DNA of 64,000 nt from Caulobacter segnis ATCC 21756 (GTDB taxonomy: Bacteria; Pseudomonadota; Alphaproteobacteria; Caulobacterales; Caulobacteraceae), in contig NC_014100.1 in assembly GCF_000092285.1 (NCBI RefSeq), positions 3,100,001 to 3,164,000 on the forward strand. Reading direction: 5' to 3'. The first letter of the stretch is position 1, and every line of letters begins with the position of its first letter. The notes under the pieces were generated by a model. It saw only the letters and a program-made list of their open reading frames with translations, was not told the DNA's origin and searched no databases. The translations under genes were made by a program, and so were the position numbers. Shown here piece by piece: positions 43,916 to 52,102 of this stretch.

Positions 43916-43977
43916 ATGACAAGGACGTTTGTCATAGATAGCCAACGCCGTGTCAAGCTATCTTGTCATTTTGTCAT
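43916..43977 (-). promoter_or_regulatory. Promoter with clustered TTGTCAT operator sites
   Basis: Reading leftward, TTGACA (43956-43951) and GCTATCTAT (43942-43934) match the Caulobacter sigma-73 pattern TTGACG-N10-14-GCTANAWC. Around it are four copies of one heptamer: ATGACAA 43916-43922 and TTGTCAT 43929-43935 as an inverted pair with 6 bp between, and direct copies at 43963-43969 and 43971-43977. AGATAGC/GCTATCT (43936-43942/43957-43963) is a further inverted repeat. The arrangement suggests autoregulation by the operon's XRE protein. Confidence 0.62.
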
Positions 43978-44013
43978 GCACGCCAGACCAAATGACGGAT
44001 CTACTTGATTTTT

Positions 44014-44316
44014 TCAGGCGGCTCTCTGGTCCACGAAGGGGTCACGTTCGGCCGGATCGCCCATCACGCCCCGCCAGTGCACCGCCTCCAGGCGCTTGGC
44101 GGCCAGGGCCCGCCCCCAAACGTCCGGACGCGGGCGGCTGAGCACTTCCCAGCCATAGCGCGAGAAACGGTCACCGAAATCGGACCAGCGGATGACGCGC
44201 CCCCGGGCGTCCTGTCGCCAGATCGCCTTGTCGCAGCCGGGGATCCGCGCGCAGCGCTCCCAGGCCTCCACGCGACCCTGAAGGATCAGGAACGGATCTT
44301 GAGCATGACGGGCCAA
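44014..44316 (-). CDS. Hypothetical protein, 100 aa
   Basis: A soluble, Trp/Arg-rich protein: QGRVEAWERCARIPGCDKAI, WSDFGDRFSRYGWEVLSRPR, AKRLEAVHWRGVMGDPAERD. No signal or membrane helix. The composition looks like a real protein, but no strong ribosome site precedes ATG 44316 and I recognise no family. It is upstream of the membrane-protein operon promoter. Confidence 0.5.
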   Translation of the reverse strand: MARHAQDPFLILQGRVEAWERCARIPGCDKAIWRQDARGRVIRWSDFGDRFSRYGWEVLSRPRPDVWGRALAAKRLEAVHWRGVMGDPAERDPFVDQRAA

Positions 44317-44475
44317 AAGGGGTCTCCGTGATCTTCCGCCGCCTCCGCGACCGGCGACTCAGAAGATCACCGCCCGCGAGGACGAGACCAGGATTTGTGC
44401 AACGGCACGCACTGTCCACTAGATGTAGTGCGGCGCGTTGCCGCGCGACCAGCCTGCGACAGGTCGCCCTTCCCC

Positions 44476-45495
44476 CTAGGACCAGACCTTGAAGTGCTTC
44501 GACAGCTTCAGGCCCTGCCGCTGGTAGTGCGAACCGCCTTCGCCATACAGCCGCGCCGGACGCGCCGTCAGGGGCTCGTAGACAAGCCTCGCGACCGTCT
44601 GGCCGTCTTCCAGCAGGAAGGGGGTCTCATGGCTGCGGACCTCGAGCACGCCCTTCGAGCCGCGCGCCAGCGCCTCCTCGGTGCCGAAACCCGGATCGAA
44701 GAAGCCGGCGTAGTGGACGCGGAACTCGCCGACCGACGGATCGATCGGCGTCATCTCGGCCGCTTCGAGCACCGGGATCTCGATGTCGTCCTTGCTGGCC
44801 AGGATGTAGAACTCGCCCGGATCCAACAGCAACTCGCCGTGGCGCGCCTCCAGAGGCTCCCAGAAATCGCGCGGGTCGTGGCCGTCTTCGTGGTCGAGAT
44901 CGACGACACCGGCGTGACGGCGGCCCCGGAAACCGACAATGCCAGAGGTCAGGTCGACGCCGACGCTGCGGATCGACAGCTTGGCCGGCTCGCCGCGCTT
45001 AAGGCGCAGCTGGTTCAGACGCGTTCCGGCGCGCACCAGCACCGAGAACGTCTGCGGCGCGATCTCCAGATAGAGCGGCCCCTCGTAGCCGGCGTCGACA
45101 TCGTCGAAGGCGCGGCTGTGGTCGGTCAGCAGGCGCACGAACACGTCCACGCGTCCGGTCGAGCTCTTGGGATTGCCCCGCGCCGAGACGTTGCCCGGCA
45201 GCGCCAGGCGCTCCTGAATCTCGGCGATGTAGACGCAGCCCTTCTCCAACACCGCACCCTGGGTCAGGTCCAGCTCGTGCATCGCAACATCTTTGAGGCG
45301 CTCGGGCACGCGACGGTGAAGGCCGGGCAGGAACGAGGCGCGGACACGCCAGGCGCGCGCGCCCAGACGCAGATCCAGGCTGGCGGGTTGCACCTGATCG
45401 GCGTCGAACGGCGTGGCTGAGGTGATCGCCTCCTCGGCGATCAGATCCTCGATCGTTTGGCAGGGCAGAATCCCTGCGGCGTGTGCGTCGGTCAT
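44476..45495 (-). CDS. dcd: dCTP deaminase, double-domain type
   Basis: A 339-residue protein from ATG 45495, about twice the length of ordinary Dcd, made of two trimeric-dUTPase-fold modules. Module 1: ASLDLRLGARAWRVRASFLP, RGNPKSSTGRVDVFVRLLTD. Module 2: PGEFYILASKDDIEIPVLEA, RVHYAGFFDPGFG, RSHETPFLLEDGQTVARLVY. This matches the alphaproteobacterial 2'-deoxycytidine 5'-triphosphate deaminase family, which converts dCTP to dUTP for thymidylate synthesis. It is divergent from metZ. Confidence 0.9.
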   Translation of the reverse strand: MTDAHAAGILPCQTIEDLIAEEAITSATPFDADQVQPASLDLRLGARAWRVRASFLPGLHRRVPERLKDVAMHELDLTQGAVLEKGCVYIAEIQERLALPGNVSARGNPKSSTGRVDVFVRLLTDHSRAFDDVDAGYEGPLYLEIAPQTFSVLVRAGTRLNQLRLKRGEPAKLSIRSVGVDLTSGIVGFRGRRHAGVVDLDHEDGHDPRDFWEPLEARHGELLLDPGEFYILASKDDIEIPVLEAAEMTPIDPSVGEFRVHYAGFFDPGFGTEEALARGSKGVLEVRSHETPFLLEDGQTVARLVYEPLTARPARLYGEGGSHYQRQGLKLSKHFKVWS

Positions 45496-45661
45496 CGGCG
45501 CGACACTCGCCAAACCGGGCCGCAAAGGCAAGGCTCGGACGCAATGAGACAATCGACAGGCGAAGCGTGACAATTCTTCGCCGGCCAAGGCGGTGTTGTG
45601 GCTTGACCCAGCGTCCCCTCCCCCTCCTTATGCCGGCGTTTTACGCGTAGGAGGCAAGGCG

Positions 45662-46846
45662 GTGGCCGAAGATCCGAAAGACTGGGATGTCGCGACGAAA
45701 TTGATCCGAGGCGGGATCGCGCGCTCGCAGTTCATGGAGACGGCCGAGGCGCTCTACCTGACGCAAGGCTTCACCTACGACAGCGCCGAGGGCGCCGACC
45801 GCCGCTTCTCGGGCGAAGAGCCCGGCTTCGTCTATTCGCGGTTCAACAATCCGACCGTGAAGATGTTCGAGGATCGCCTGGCGCTGCTGGAAGGCGCCGA
45901 GGTCTGCCGGGCGCAGGCGACGGGCATGGCCTCGATCCATGCCGCGCTGATGGGCCTGGTTCACGCCGGCGACCACGTCGTGGCCGGCCGGGCCCTGTTC
46001 GGCTCGTGCCGCTGGATCGTCGCCGAGTGGCTGCCGCGCTTCGGCGTCGAGACCACCTTCGTCGACGCCACGGACCTGAAGGCCTGGGAGGCGGCGATCC
46101 GCCCGAACACCAAGGCCGTGCTGATCGAGACGCCCTCGAACCCGGTGCTGGAGATCACCGACATCCGCGGCGTGTCCGAACTGGCCCACGCGGTCGGCGC
46201 CAAGGTCATCGTCGACAACGTCTTCGCCACGCCGATCTTCCAGCAGCCGCTGAAGCTGGGCGCCGATGTCGTGGTCTATTCGGCGACCAAGCATATCGAC
46301 GGCCAAGGCCGCGTGCTGGGCGGAGCCATCCTGACCAGCGAGGCGATCAACGAGGAGTTCTATCGCGACAGCCTGCGCCACACGGGCCCGTCGCTGTCGC
46401 CGTTCAACGCGTGGGTGTTGCTGAAGGGCCTCGAAACCCTGGACCTGCGGGTGCGCCGCCAGACCGACAGCGCCCTGGCCCTGTCCAACACGATCGCCGA
46501 GCACAAGAAGGTTCAACGGGTCCTCTACCCTTTCCGCCCCGACCACCCGGGCCACAACGTCGCCAAGTCGCAGATGAGCGGCGGCGGCACGGTGGTCGCG
46601 ATGGACCTCGGTTCGCGCGAGGCGGCCTTCAAGTTCCTGAACGCGCTGGAGATCGTCGACATCTCCAACAACCTGGGCGACGCCAAGTCGATGGCGACCC
46701 ACCCGCCGACCACCACCCACCGCTCGGTGCCCGAAGAGGAACGCCCGCTGCTGGGCGTGACCGAAGGCGGCGTGCGCCTGTCCGTGGGCCTGGAAAGCCT
46801 GGCCGACCTGACGCGAGACGTGACCCGTGCGCTCGATCAGGCGTGA
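45662..46846 (+). CDS. metZ: O-succinylhomoserine sulfhydrylase
   Basis: PLP enzyme of the Cys/Met metabolism family that makes homocysteine directly from O-succinylhomoserine and sulfide. 394 residues from GTG 45662, chosen because AGGAGG lies 9 nt before it; a frame to 45593 lacks this. Motifs: YSRFNNPTVKMFEDRLALLE, ATGMASIHAALMG, IETPSNPVLEITDI and the PLP lysine in VVYSATKHIDGQGRVLGG. I see no SAM-II riboswitch upstream. apaG follows after 13 bp. Confidence 0.92.
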   Translation: MAEDPKDWDVATKLIRGGIARSQFMETAEALYLTQGFTYDSAEGADRRFSGEEPGFVYSRFNNPTVKMFEDRLALLEGAEVCRAQATGMASIHAALMGLVHAGDHVVAGRALFGSCRWIVAEWLPRFGVETTFVDATDLKAWEAAIRPNTKAVLIETPSNPVLEITDIRGVSELAHAVGAKVIVDNVFATPIFQQPLKLGADVVVYSATKHIDGQGRVLGGAILTSEAINEEFYRDSLRHTGPSLSPFNAWVLLKGLETLDLRVRRQTDSALALSNTIAEHKKVQRVLYPFRPDHPGHNVAKSQMSGGGTVVAMDLGSREAAFKFLNALEIVDISNNLGDAKSMATHPPTTTHRSVPEEERPLLGVTEGGVRLSVGLESLADLTRDVTRALDQA

Positions 46847-46859
46847 AACCTCTCCGCCG

Positions 46860-47291
46860 ATGCAGCGGATGCGCCGGCGTCGCGGCCACGCCGCGGCGAG
46901 CTATGAGGCGCGCACGCGCGACATCGTCGTGCGGGTCTTCCCGACCTATGCGGCCGAGGAATCCTCGCCCGAAGACGGCGTCTACCTGTGGTCCTACACG
47001 GTGGAGATCGAAAACCACGGCGCCGAGACGGTCACCCTGGTCTCGCGTCGCTGGACCATCACCGACGGCCTGAACCGCGTGAACGACGTCGAGGGCTCGG
47101 GCGTGGTCGGCGAACAGCCGGAGCTGAAGCCCCGCGAGGCCTTCCGCTATGTCTCCAACTGCCCCCTGCCCACGCCGTCCGGCGCGATGCGCGGCAGCTA
47201 CCAGATGGTGACCGAGGGGGGCGAGCTGTTCGACGCCGAGATCCCCGAATTCTCGCTGCACCTGCCGGGCGCCTCGCTGAAAGTGAACTGA
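46860..47291 (+). CDS. apaG: ApaG protein (Co2+/Mg2+ efflux-like domain)
   Basis: A 143-residue protein. After a basic N-terminus the ApaG fold is complete: YEARTRDIVVRVFPTYAAEE, LWSYTVEIENHGAETVTLVS, RRWTITDGLNRVNDVEGSGV, VGEQPELKPREAFRYVSNCP, and a closing FSLHLPG. ApaG is a beta-sandwich domain of uncertain role, associated with cation homeostasis phenotypes and, fused to F-box proteins, with eukaryotic functions. ATG 46860 or 46869 are both possible starts; it is probably co-transcribed with metZ. Confidence 0.92.
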   Translation: MQRMRRRRGHAAASYEARTRDIVVRVFPTYAAEESSPEDGVYLWSYTVEIENHGAETVTLVSRRWTITDGLNRVNDVEGSGVVGEQPELKPREAFRYVSNCPLPTPSGAMRGSYQMVTEGGELFDAEIPEFSLHLPGASLKVN

Positions 47292-47331
47292 GGCCGGAAG
47301 CGCTGAACTTCCGGCCCCGCCTCACCCCGCC

Positions 47332-48243
47332 TCACCCCGCCGTCGGCGGGTCCAGCTTGTAGACGCGCGAGCAGTATTCGCAGGTCACGTGGATCTTGCC
47401 GTCCGGCTCGATCATCTCCTCGACCTCCTCGGCGGAGAACGAGTCCATCACCACGCCGATTCGATCCTCGGAGCAGCGGCAGAAGGCGCGCAGTGGCTTT
47501 TCGTCGAGCAGGCGCACGCCGTCCTCGTTGAACAGGCGCCACAGCAAGGTCGGGGTCGTGACGGTCGGGTCGATGAGCTCGTCCTCGCCCGTGGTCTCGA
47601 ACAGCGCCGTGACGTGCCGCCAGGCGTCCTGGGTGTCGCCGCGCGCCTGGTCGCCCGCGATGACCTGGATCAGGATGCCGCCGGCGCGCCATTGAGGGCC
47701 CTCGCCCGTATCGACCTGGCCCACGGCCAGACGGATGCGGGTCGGGGTCTGTTCCGACTGGGCGAAATACTGCTCGGCGCACAGGGCCAGCGTCTCGCCC
47801 TCGATCGGCGTCACGCCCTGGTAGCGGTCCATGTCCGAACCCTGATCCAGGGTCATGATGAAGACGCCCCCGCCCAGCAGGGTCTTGGCGCCGGGACGCG
47901 TGAAACCTTCGGAAGCGGCGGCGACCTCTTCCGGATCGAACCGGCAATAGCCGCGCAGGCCGCCCGAGGTGTCGTAATCCACCACTACGTAGCGCACCGG
48001 GCCATCGCCCTGGGCCTGGATGATCAGACGCCCTTCGAACTTCAGGCTGGAGCCCACGAGGGCCGCGAGCGCGCAGGCCTCGCCCAGCAGGTTGGCCACG
48101 GGCTCGGGATAGGCGTGGCGCGTCAGCACCTCGTCGACGGCCTGGCCCAGCCGAACGACGCGGCCGCGCACGGGCAGTCCTTCGATCTGGAACGCGGAAA
48201 CGACGTCGTCGAGGACGCCCGGAGTGGAAGCGATGTCGGTCAT
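47332..48243 (-). CDS. hslO: Redox-regulated chaperone Hsp33
   Basis: A 303-residue holdase chaperone that activates when its zinc cysteines are oxidised. ATG 48243 gives the family start (VSAFQIEGLPVRGRVVRLGQ). The core has GSSLKFEGRLIIQAQGDGPV, and the C-terminal zinc centre is CRC (RAFCRCSEDRI) plus CEYC (HVTCEYCSRVY). It lies downstream of argF in the same direction, an arrangement typical of Caulobacter-like genomes (argD-argF-hslO). Confidence 0.94.
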   Translation of the reverse strand: MTDIASTPGVLDDVVSAFQIEGLPVRGRVVRLGQAVDEVLTRHAYPEPVANLLGEACALAALVGSSLKFEGRLIIQAQGDGPVRYVVVDYDTSGGLRGYCRFDPEEVAAASEGFTRPGAKTLLGGGVFIMTLDQGSDMDRYQGVTPIEGETLALCAEQYFAQSEQTPTRIRLAVGQVDTGEGPQWRAGGILIQVIAGDQARGDTQDAWRHVTALFETTGEDELIDPTVTTPTLLWRLFNEDGVRLLDEKPLRAFCRCSEDRIGVVMDSFSAEEVEEMIEPDGKIHVTCEYCSRVYKLDPPTAG

Positions 48244-48450
48244 GGGGCGGTTAAATAAGGGGTCTTTCGGAAATTGCGAGCCTGGGCGCGCGCGACGGCG
48301 TGACCCGATCCGAGGAAAGCGACCTCCTGCCGCATTGCTACGCTTGCGGAGTCGGCGCACCAATACGGGGCCGTCGCTCTTTGCCCATACGCGCCGGCGC
48401 AGTCGGCCAGCGCATTCCAACCGGGCGCTGGCCGGCGCCCTACCCTAAAA

Positions 48451-49388
48451 TCAGCCGATCGCGCCGAACGCCCAGGCCAGCACAGACTTCTGGGCGTGGA
48501 TGCGGTTTTCGGCCTCATCCCAGACCAGCGAGCGCGGTCCGTCCATGACCTCGTCCGTGACCTCCTCGCCCCGGTGAGCCGGCAGGCAGTGCAGGAACAC
48601 GCCGTCGCCCTTGGCGAGATCCATCAGCTTGTCGTCGACCTGATAGGGCTCCAGCGCCGCCAGACGCTCGTGGTGGTCGGTGTCTCCCATCGAGACCCAG
48701 GTGTCGGCCACCACCACGTCGGCGCCGCGGACGGCCTCCTTCGGGTCGGTCGTCATGCTGACCCGGCCCTGCAGGCCCTCCCCGCCCGCGCCAAGTCGTG
48801 CAGATCGGGGTGATAGACCGTCGGGCAGGCGATCTTCAGCGTGAAGCCCAACAGCGGCGCGGCGTGGATGAAGCTGGAGCAGACGTTATTGCCGTCGCCG
48901 ACCCAGGCGATCGTCTTGCCGCCGATGTCGCCGCGATGCTCCTCGATCGTGAGGATGTCGGCCATGATCTGGCAGGGATGGCTCTTGTCGGTCAGGCCGT
49001 TGATCACCGGCACGGTCGAGACCTGGGCGAAGCGCTCGACGTCGGCGTGGCTGTTGGCGCGGATCATCACCGCGTCCACCATCCGCGACAGCACCTTGGC
49101 GGTGTCCTCGATCGTCTCGCCGCGACCCAGCTGCATGTCCGCCGAGGTCGAGATGATCGCCGAGCCGCCCAGTTGACGCATGGCGGCGTCGAACGAGAAG
49201 CGGGTGCGGGTCGAGTTCTTCTGGAAGATCATCGACAGCACGCGGTCCTTGGCCGGCGCGTCGGCGTCCACCTTGCCCTGCGGCCAGCCCTTGCGGGCGG
49301 TCTTGCGGGCCTTGGCGTCCTCGAGCAGCAGGCGCAGCGTCGGGCCGTCCAGCTTCCACAGGTCGATGAAGTGGCGGGGGGCGGTCAT
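48451..49388 (-). pseudogene. argF: Ornithine carbamoyltransferase, single frameshift
   Basis: Converts ornithine and carbamoyl phosphate to citrulline. The 5' part (49388 to about 48780) has [20 protein letters not shown] (STRTR), [40 protein letters not shown]; the 3' part (to 48451) has [10 protein letters not shown] and the catalytic [20 protein letters not shown]. As given, the frame ends in [15 protein letters not shown]; adding one base to the G run (CCCC, 48780-48783 on the plus strand) restores [16 protein letters not shown]. An argF break in an otherwise complete arginine set is suspicious for a sequencing error. Confidence 0.92.
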
Positions 49389-49451
49389 GGGCCAAATCCC
49401 TCACGCCCGCTCCGGCAAGCCGAAGCGGGCGATCTCAAAGGTTCAGAGTTG

Positions 49452-50669
49452 TCAGGCGGAAGCCTTGGCGCGAGCGGCCTCGCAAGCCTTTTCGAGCTTG
49501 GCGATGGCTTCGCGGGCTTCCTCGATGGTCAGGTTCAGCGGCGGCAGCAGGCGCACGCAGTTGTCGCCGCCACCGGCGACCAGCAGGTGCTCGTCGCGCG
49601 CCAGGACCATGAACTCGCGGTTGTTCGGGATCAGCTTGATCCCGATCAGCAGGCCCTTGCCGCGGATGTCGACGATGACGTCCGGGAAGCGATCCTTCAG
49701 ACCGTTCAGCTGCTGGGTCAGGAAGCCGGCGACGGCGTTGACGTTGTCCAGCGTCTCGGGCGAGTTGATCAGGTCGAAGGCCGCCTTGCCGACGGCCATG
49801 GCCAGCGGGTTGCCGCCGAAGGTCGAGCCGTGGGCCGCCACGGTCATGCCCTTGGCCGCCTCGGTGGTGGCCAGGCACGCGCCGACCGGGAAGCCGCCGC
49901 CCAGGGCCTTGGCCACCGCCATGATGTGCGGCTCGCCGCCTTCCGCCCACTCATAGGCGAAGAGCTTGCCGGTGCGGCCCATGCCGCATTGGACCTCGTC
50001 ATAGATCAGCAGCACGCCGTGCTCGTCGCACAGCTGGCGCAGGCCCTTCAGGCACTGGGTCGGGATCGAGCGCGCGCCGCCCTCGCCCTGCACCGGCTCG
50101 ACGATGATCGCCGCCGTGGTCGGGCTGGCGATCGCGGCCTTGATGGCCTCGTGGTCGCCGAACGTCAGTTGGCTGTAGCCCGGCAGGCGCGGACCGAAGC
50201 CGTCGACATAGCTGGGATTGCCCGAGGCGTTGACCGCGGCGTAGGTGCGGCCATGGAACGAGCCGTCGAAGCCGTAGATGTCGATCCGCTCGGGCTGGCC
50301 GTTGGCCGAGTGGTACTTGCGGGCCGTCTTCAGCGCGCACTCGACGGCTTCCGTGCCCGAGTTGGTGAAGAACACCACGTCGGCGAAGGTCGACGCGCAG
50401 ATGGCGTCGGCCAGGGCTTCCTGCTCGGGGATCCGATAGATGTTCGAGACGTGCCAGAGCTTTTCGGCCTGTTCCTTCAGGACGTCGACCAGCACGGGGT
50501 GGGCGTGACCCAGGCCGTTGGTGGCGATGCCCGCCACGCAGTCCAGGTATTCGCCGCCGTCGGTCGAGAACAGGCGCGCGCCTCGGCCTCGCTCGAACGC
50601 CAGCGGGGCGCGGTTGTAGACGCCCATGATGTGCTGTTGCGAGGAGTTGGACGAAGACGCGGTGCTCAA
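49452..50669 (-). CDS. argD: Acetylornithine aminotransferase
   Basis: Class III PLP aminotransferase, 405 residues from TTG 50669 with GGGAGG 8-9 nt upstream. Motifs: [73 protein letters not shown] and the PLP lysine in [14 protein letters not shown]. It works in arginine synthesis and, in many bacteria, also in succinyl-diaminopimelate transamination for lysine. It is followed by argF after 63 bp, then hslO. Confidence 0.94.
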   Translation of the reverse strand: MSTASSSNSSQQHIMGVYNRAPLAFERGRGARLFSTDGGEYLDCVAGIATNGLGHAHPVLVDVLKEQAEKLWHVSNIYRIPEQEALADAICASTFADVVFFTNSGTEAVECALKTARKYHSANGQPERIDIYGFDGSFHGRTYAAVNASGNPSYVDGFGPRLPGYSQLTFGDHEAIKAAIASPTTAAIIVEPVQGEGGARSIPTQCLKGLRQLCDEHGVLLIYDEVQCGMGRTGKLFAYEWAEGGEPHIMAVAKALGGGFPVGACLATTEAAKGMTVAAHGSTFGGNPLAMAVGKAAFDLINSPETLDNVNAVAGFLTQQLNGLKDRFPDVIVDIRGKGLLIGIKLIPNNREFMVLARDEHLLVAGGGDNCVRLLPPLNLTIEEAREAIAKLEKACEAARAKASA

Positions 50670-50794
50670 GAGACCGACCTCCCTAAAAGGAAAGAAGCCC
50701 CCGCGCCTTAAGCACGGGGACCGGAAGGCCGCAGGTTGTCGCTTTGGAACGCGGTTGTGTCAATCAACGGACGATGAAAAGGCCCTGAAATACG

Positions 50795-50820
50795 GGCAAA
50801 ATCTCGGGGTTTGTCCCGAG
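50795..50820 (-). terminator. Terminator for the TetR-VOC operon
   Basis: On the minus strand CTCGGG and CCCGAG (50820-50815/50808-50803) form a stem followed by ATTTTG. It begins 3 bp after the VOC stop. Confidence 0.7.
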
Positions 50821-50822
50821 GG

Positions 50823-51341
50823 TCACACCTCTTCCGGCTGGGGAGCGGCGAACATCTTTCCCGCGACTTCCGGCCGGTAGAACGCATGGTACCGCTCGCT
50901 GCCCTCGGGCGGCAGGACTTCGACCAGGAAACGGTTGTCGATCCACAGCTCGACGAGGTCGAAGGCTCCGCCGCGATCGCAATGAACCGCACGCCAGCGA
51001 CGTTGGGCGCCGATCGCCATGATGTCCTCGACCGACAGCTTGGTGGTGATGGCGACGTGGAAGCCGCTGGCGTCCTGCGCCGCGCCGTCCTGGCGGATCT
51101 GGGTCTCCCACGGCATCACGAACGGACCGTCCGAGGCGCGACCGTCGGGTTAGCCCCGTCCGGGATGATGGGCGGCGGCGGCGGGCATGACCTCGACGCC
51201 GAGACCCGAACCGTCACGGGCGATGGCGACCCAGGCGCCCTCCACGACCGGAAACGGCATGACCTCGCCGTCGATGATGCGACCGAAGATCTCGGCCGTG
51301 GCTTGGGGATCGTCGGCGGGAAGGGAGATGTGAGCGATCAT
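50823..51341 (-). pseudogene. VOC (glyoxalase-like) protein interrupted by in-frame stop
   Basis: From ATG 51341 an N-terminal VOC module MIAHISLPADDPQATAEIFG ... GLGVEVMPAAAAHHPGRG ends at TAA 51152-51150. The same frame then continues without further stop through VMPWETQIRQDG and a second module GFHVAITTKLSVEDIMAIGA, FDLVELWIDNRFLVEVLPPE to 50823. Two paired beta-alpha-beta3 modules make one normal VOC protein of about 170 residues, so the stop appears to interrupt a single gene. ATG 51116 could restart the second half but lacks a ribosome site. It lies 5 bp after the TetR gene. Confidence 0.7.
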
Positions 51342-51346
51342 GGCGG

Positions 51347-52003
51347 TCAGCTTTCCGGCTGGAACGGGCTTGCGGTGAACTGGGCGAAGGGATCGGGGGC
51401 GATGGACGCCGCGCCCCGGGACTTGAGGTCGGCCAGGAGGACTTCGGTCGCCCAGCCCAGGGCGTCGGCGGCGGGCTGGCCGGTGAGGTTCCATTGCTCG
51501 CGCAGCGAAAGCCACGAGTAGGCCGAATAGAGCAGCTGCAGCACGGCCGCGGCCTTGGCCTGCTCGCCTTCGGGCAGAGCCGGCCCGGCCTGGGCCACCA
51601 CGGCCAGGAAGGCTTCCCGGCGCTCGGGATCCAGGCTGGCCCGCGCCGCGCGCCCTTGCGGCGTCGTCACCCGCGCGACGATCTGGGCCGGACTGGCGTC
51701 AAAACTGGCGATCAGCGGCCCGATCTTGGCCTGCAGGTCGGCCGGGCTTTCCGGCATGCCCACCCGCACCCCGTCCTTTCGGTTCAGGTGCTCCCATAAC
51801 CCCTTCAGCAGGAGTTCGCGGCTGGGGAAGTGGCGATAGACCGTCACCTCGGTGACCTGAGCCCGCTCGGCCACCGCGCGATTGGTCGGAGCCTGACCGT
51901 CCCCCTCCTCCACCAGCGCCGCCATGGCGGCGAGGATGCGCTCGCGGGTGGCTTCGGCTTGGTCGCGACGGAGCGCGGAGTTGTATGATCGAACTGACGA
52001 CAT
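51347..52003 (-). CDS. TetR family transcriptional regulator
   Basis: A 218-residue repressor. HTH: RILAAMAALVEEGDGQAPTN, RAVAERAQVTEVTVYRHFPS, RELLLKGLWEHLN. A helical ligand domain follows, with LLYSAYSWLSLREQWNLTG. The start ATG 52003 lies directly against a perfect palindrome (52003-52025), so the mRNA is probably leaderless or nearly so and autorepressed. The VOC gene follows after 5 bp, as a likely regulated partner. Confidence 0.92.
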   Translation of the reverse strand: MSSVRSYNSALRRDQAEATRERILAAMAALVEEGDGQAPTNRAVAERAQVTEVTVYRHFPSRELLLKGLWEHLNRKDGVRVGMPESPADLQAKIGPLIASFDASPAQIVARVTTPQGRAARASLDPERREAFLAVVAQAGPALPEGEQAKAAAVLQLLYSAYSWLSLREQWNLTGQPAADALGWATEVLLADLKSRGAASIAPDPFAQFTASPFQPES

Positions 52004-52025
52004 GATGTAATCATGTATTACATCA
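52003..52025. promoter_or_regulatory. TetR-type operator palindrome
   Basis: TGATGTAAT (52003-52011) and ATTACATCA (52017-52025) are perfect 9 bp arms around CATGT. The left arm includes the T of the minus-strand start codon. On that strand TAATAC inside the palindrome could be the -10 element with TTGTGC upstream, so a bound repressor would block the polymerase. Confidence 0.82.
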
Positions 52026-52044
52026 ATTTGAGCGGCACAACACG

Positions 52045-52075
52045 AAAAAGCCCCGGACCTTTCGGGCCGGGGCTT
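52045..52075 (-). terminator. Terminator after the ABC-2 permease
   Basis: On the minus strand AAGCCCCGG (52075-52067) pairs with CCGGGGCTT (52056-52048) and runs into TTTTTCGTG. It is 28 bp past the permease stop. Confidence 0.85.
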
Positions 52076-52102
52076 GGAGGGACTGTCGGTGCGTGGCGGG
52101 CG

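Noticed and set aside
45496..45661. Possible SAM-II riboswitch before metZ
   Set aside because: The conserved pseudoknot core of alphaproteobacterial SAM-II elements is not visible in the leader.
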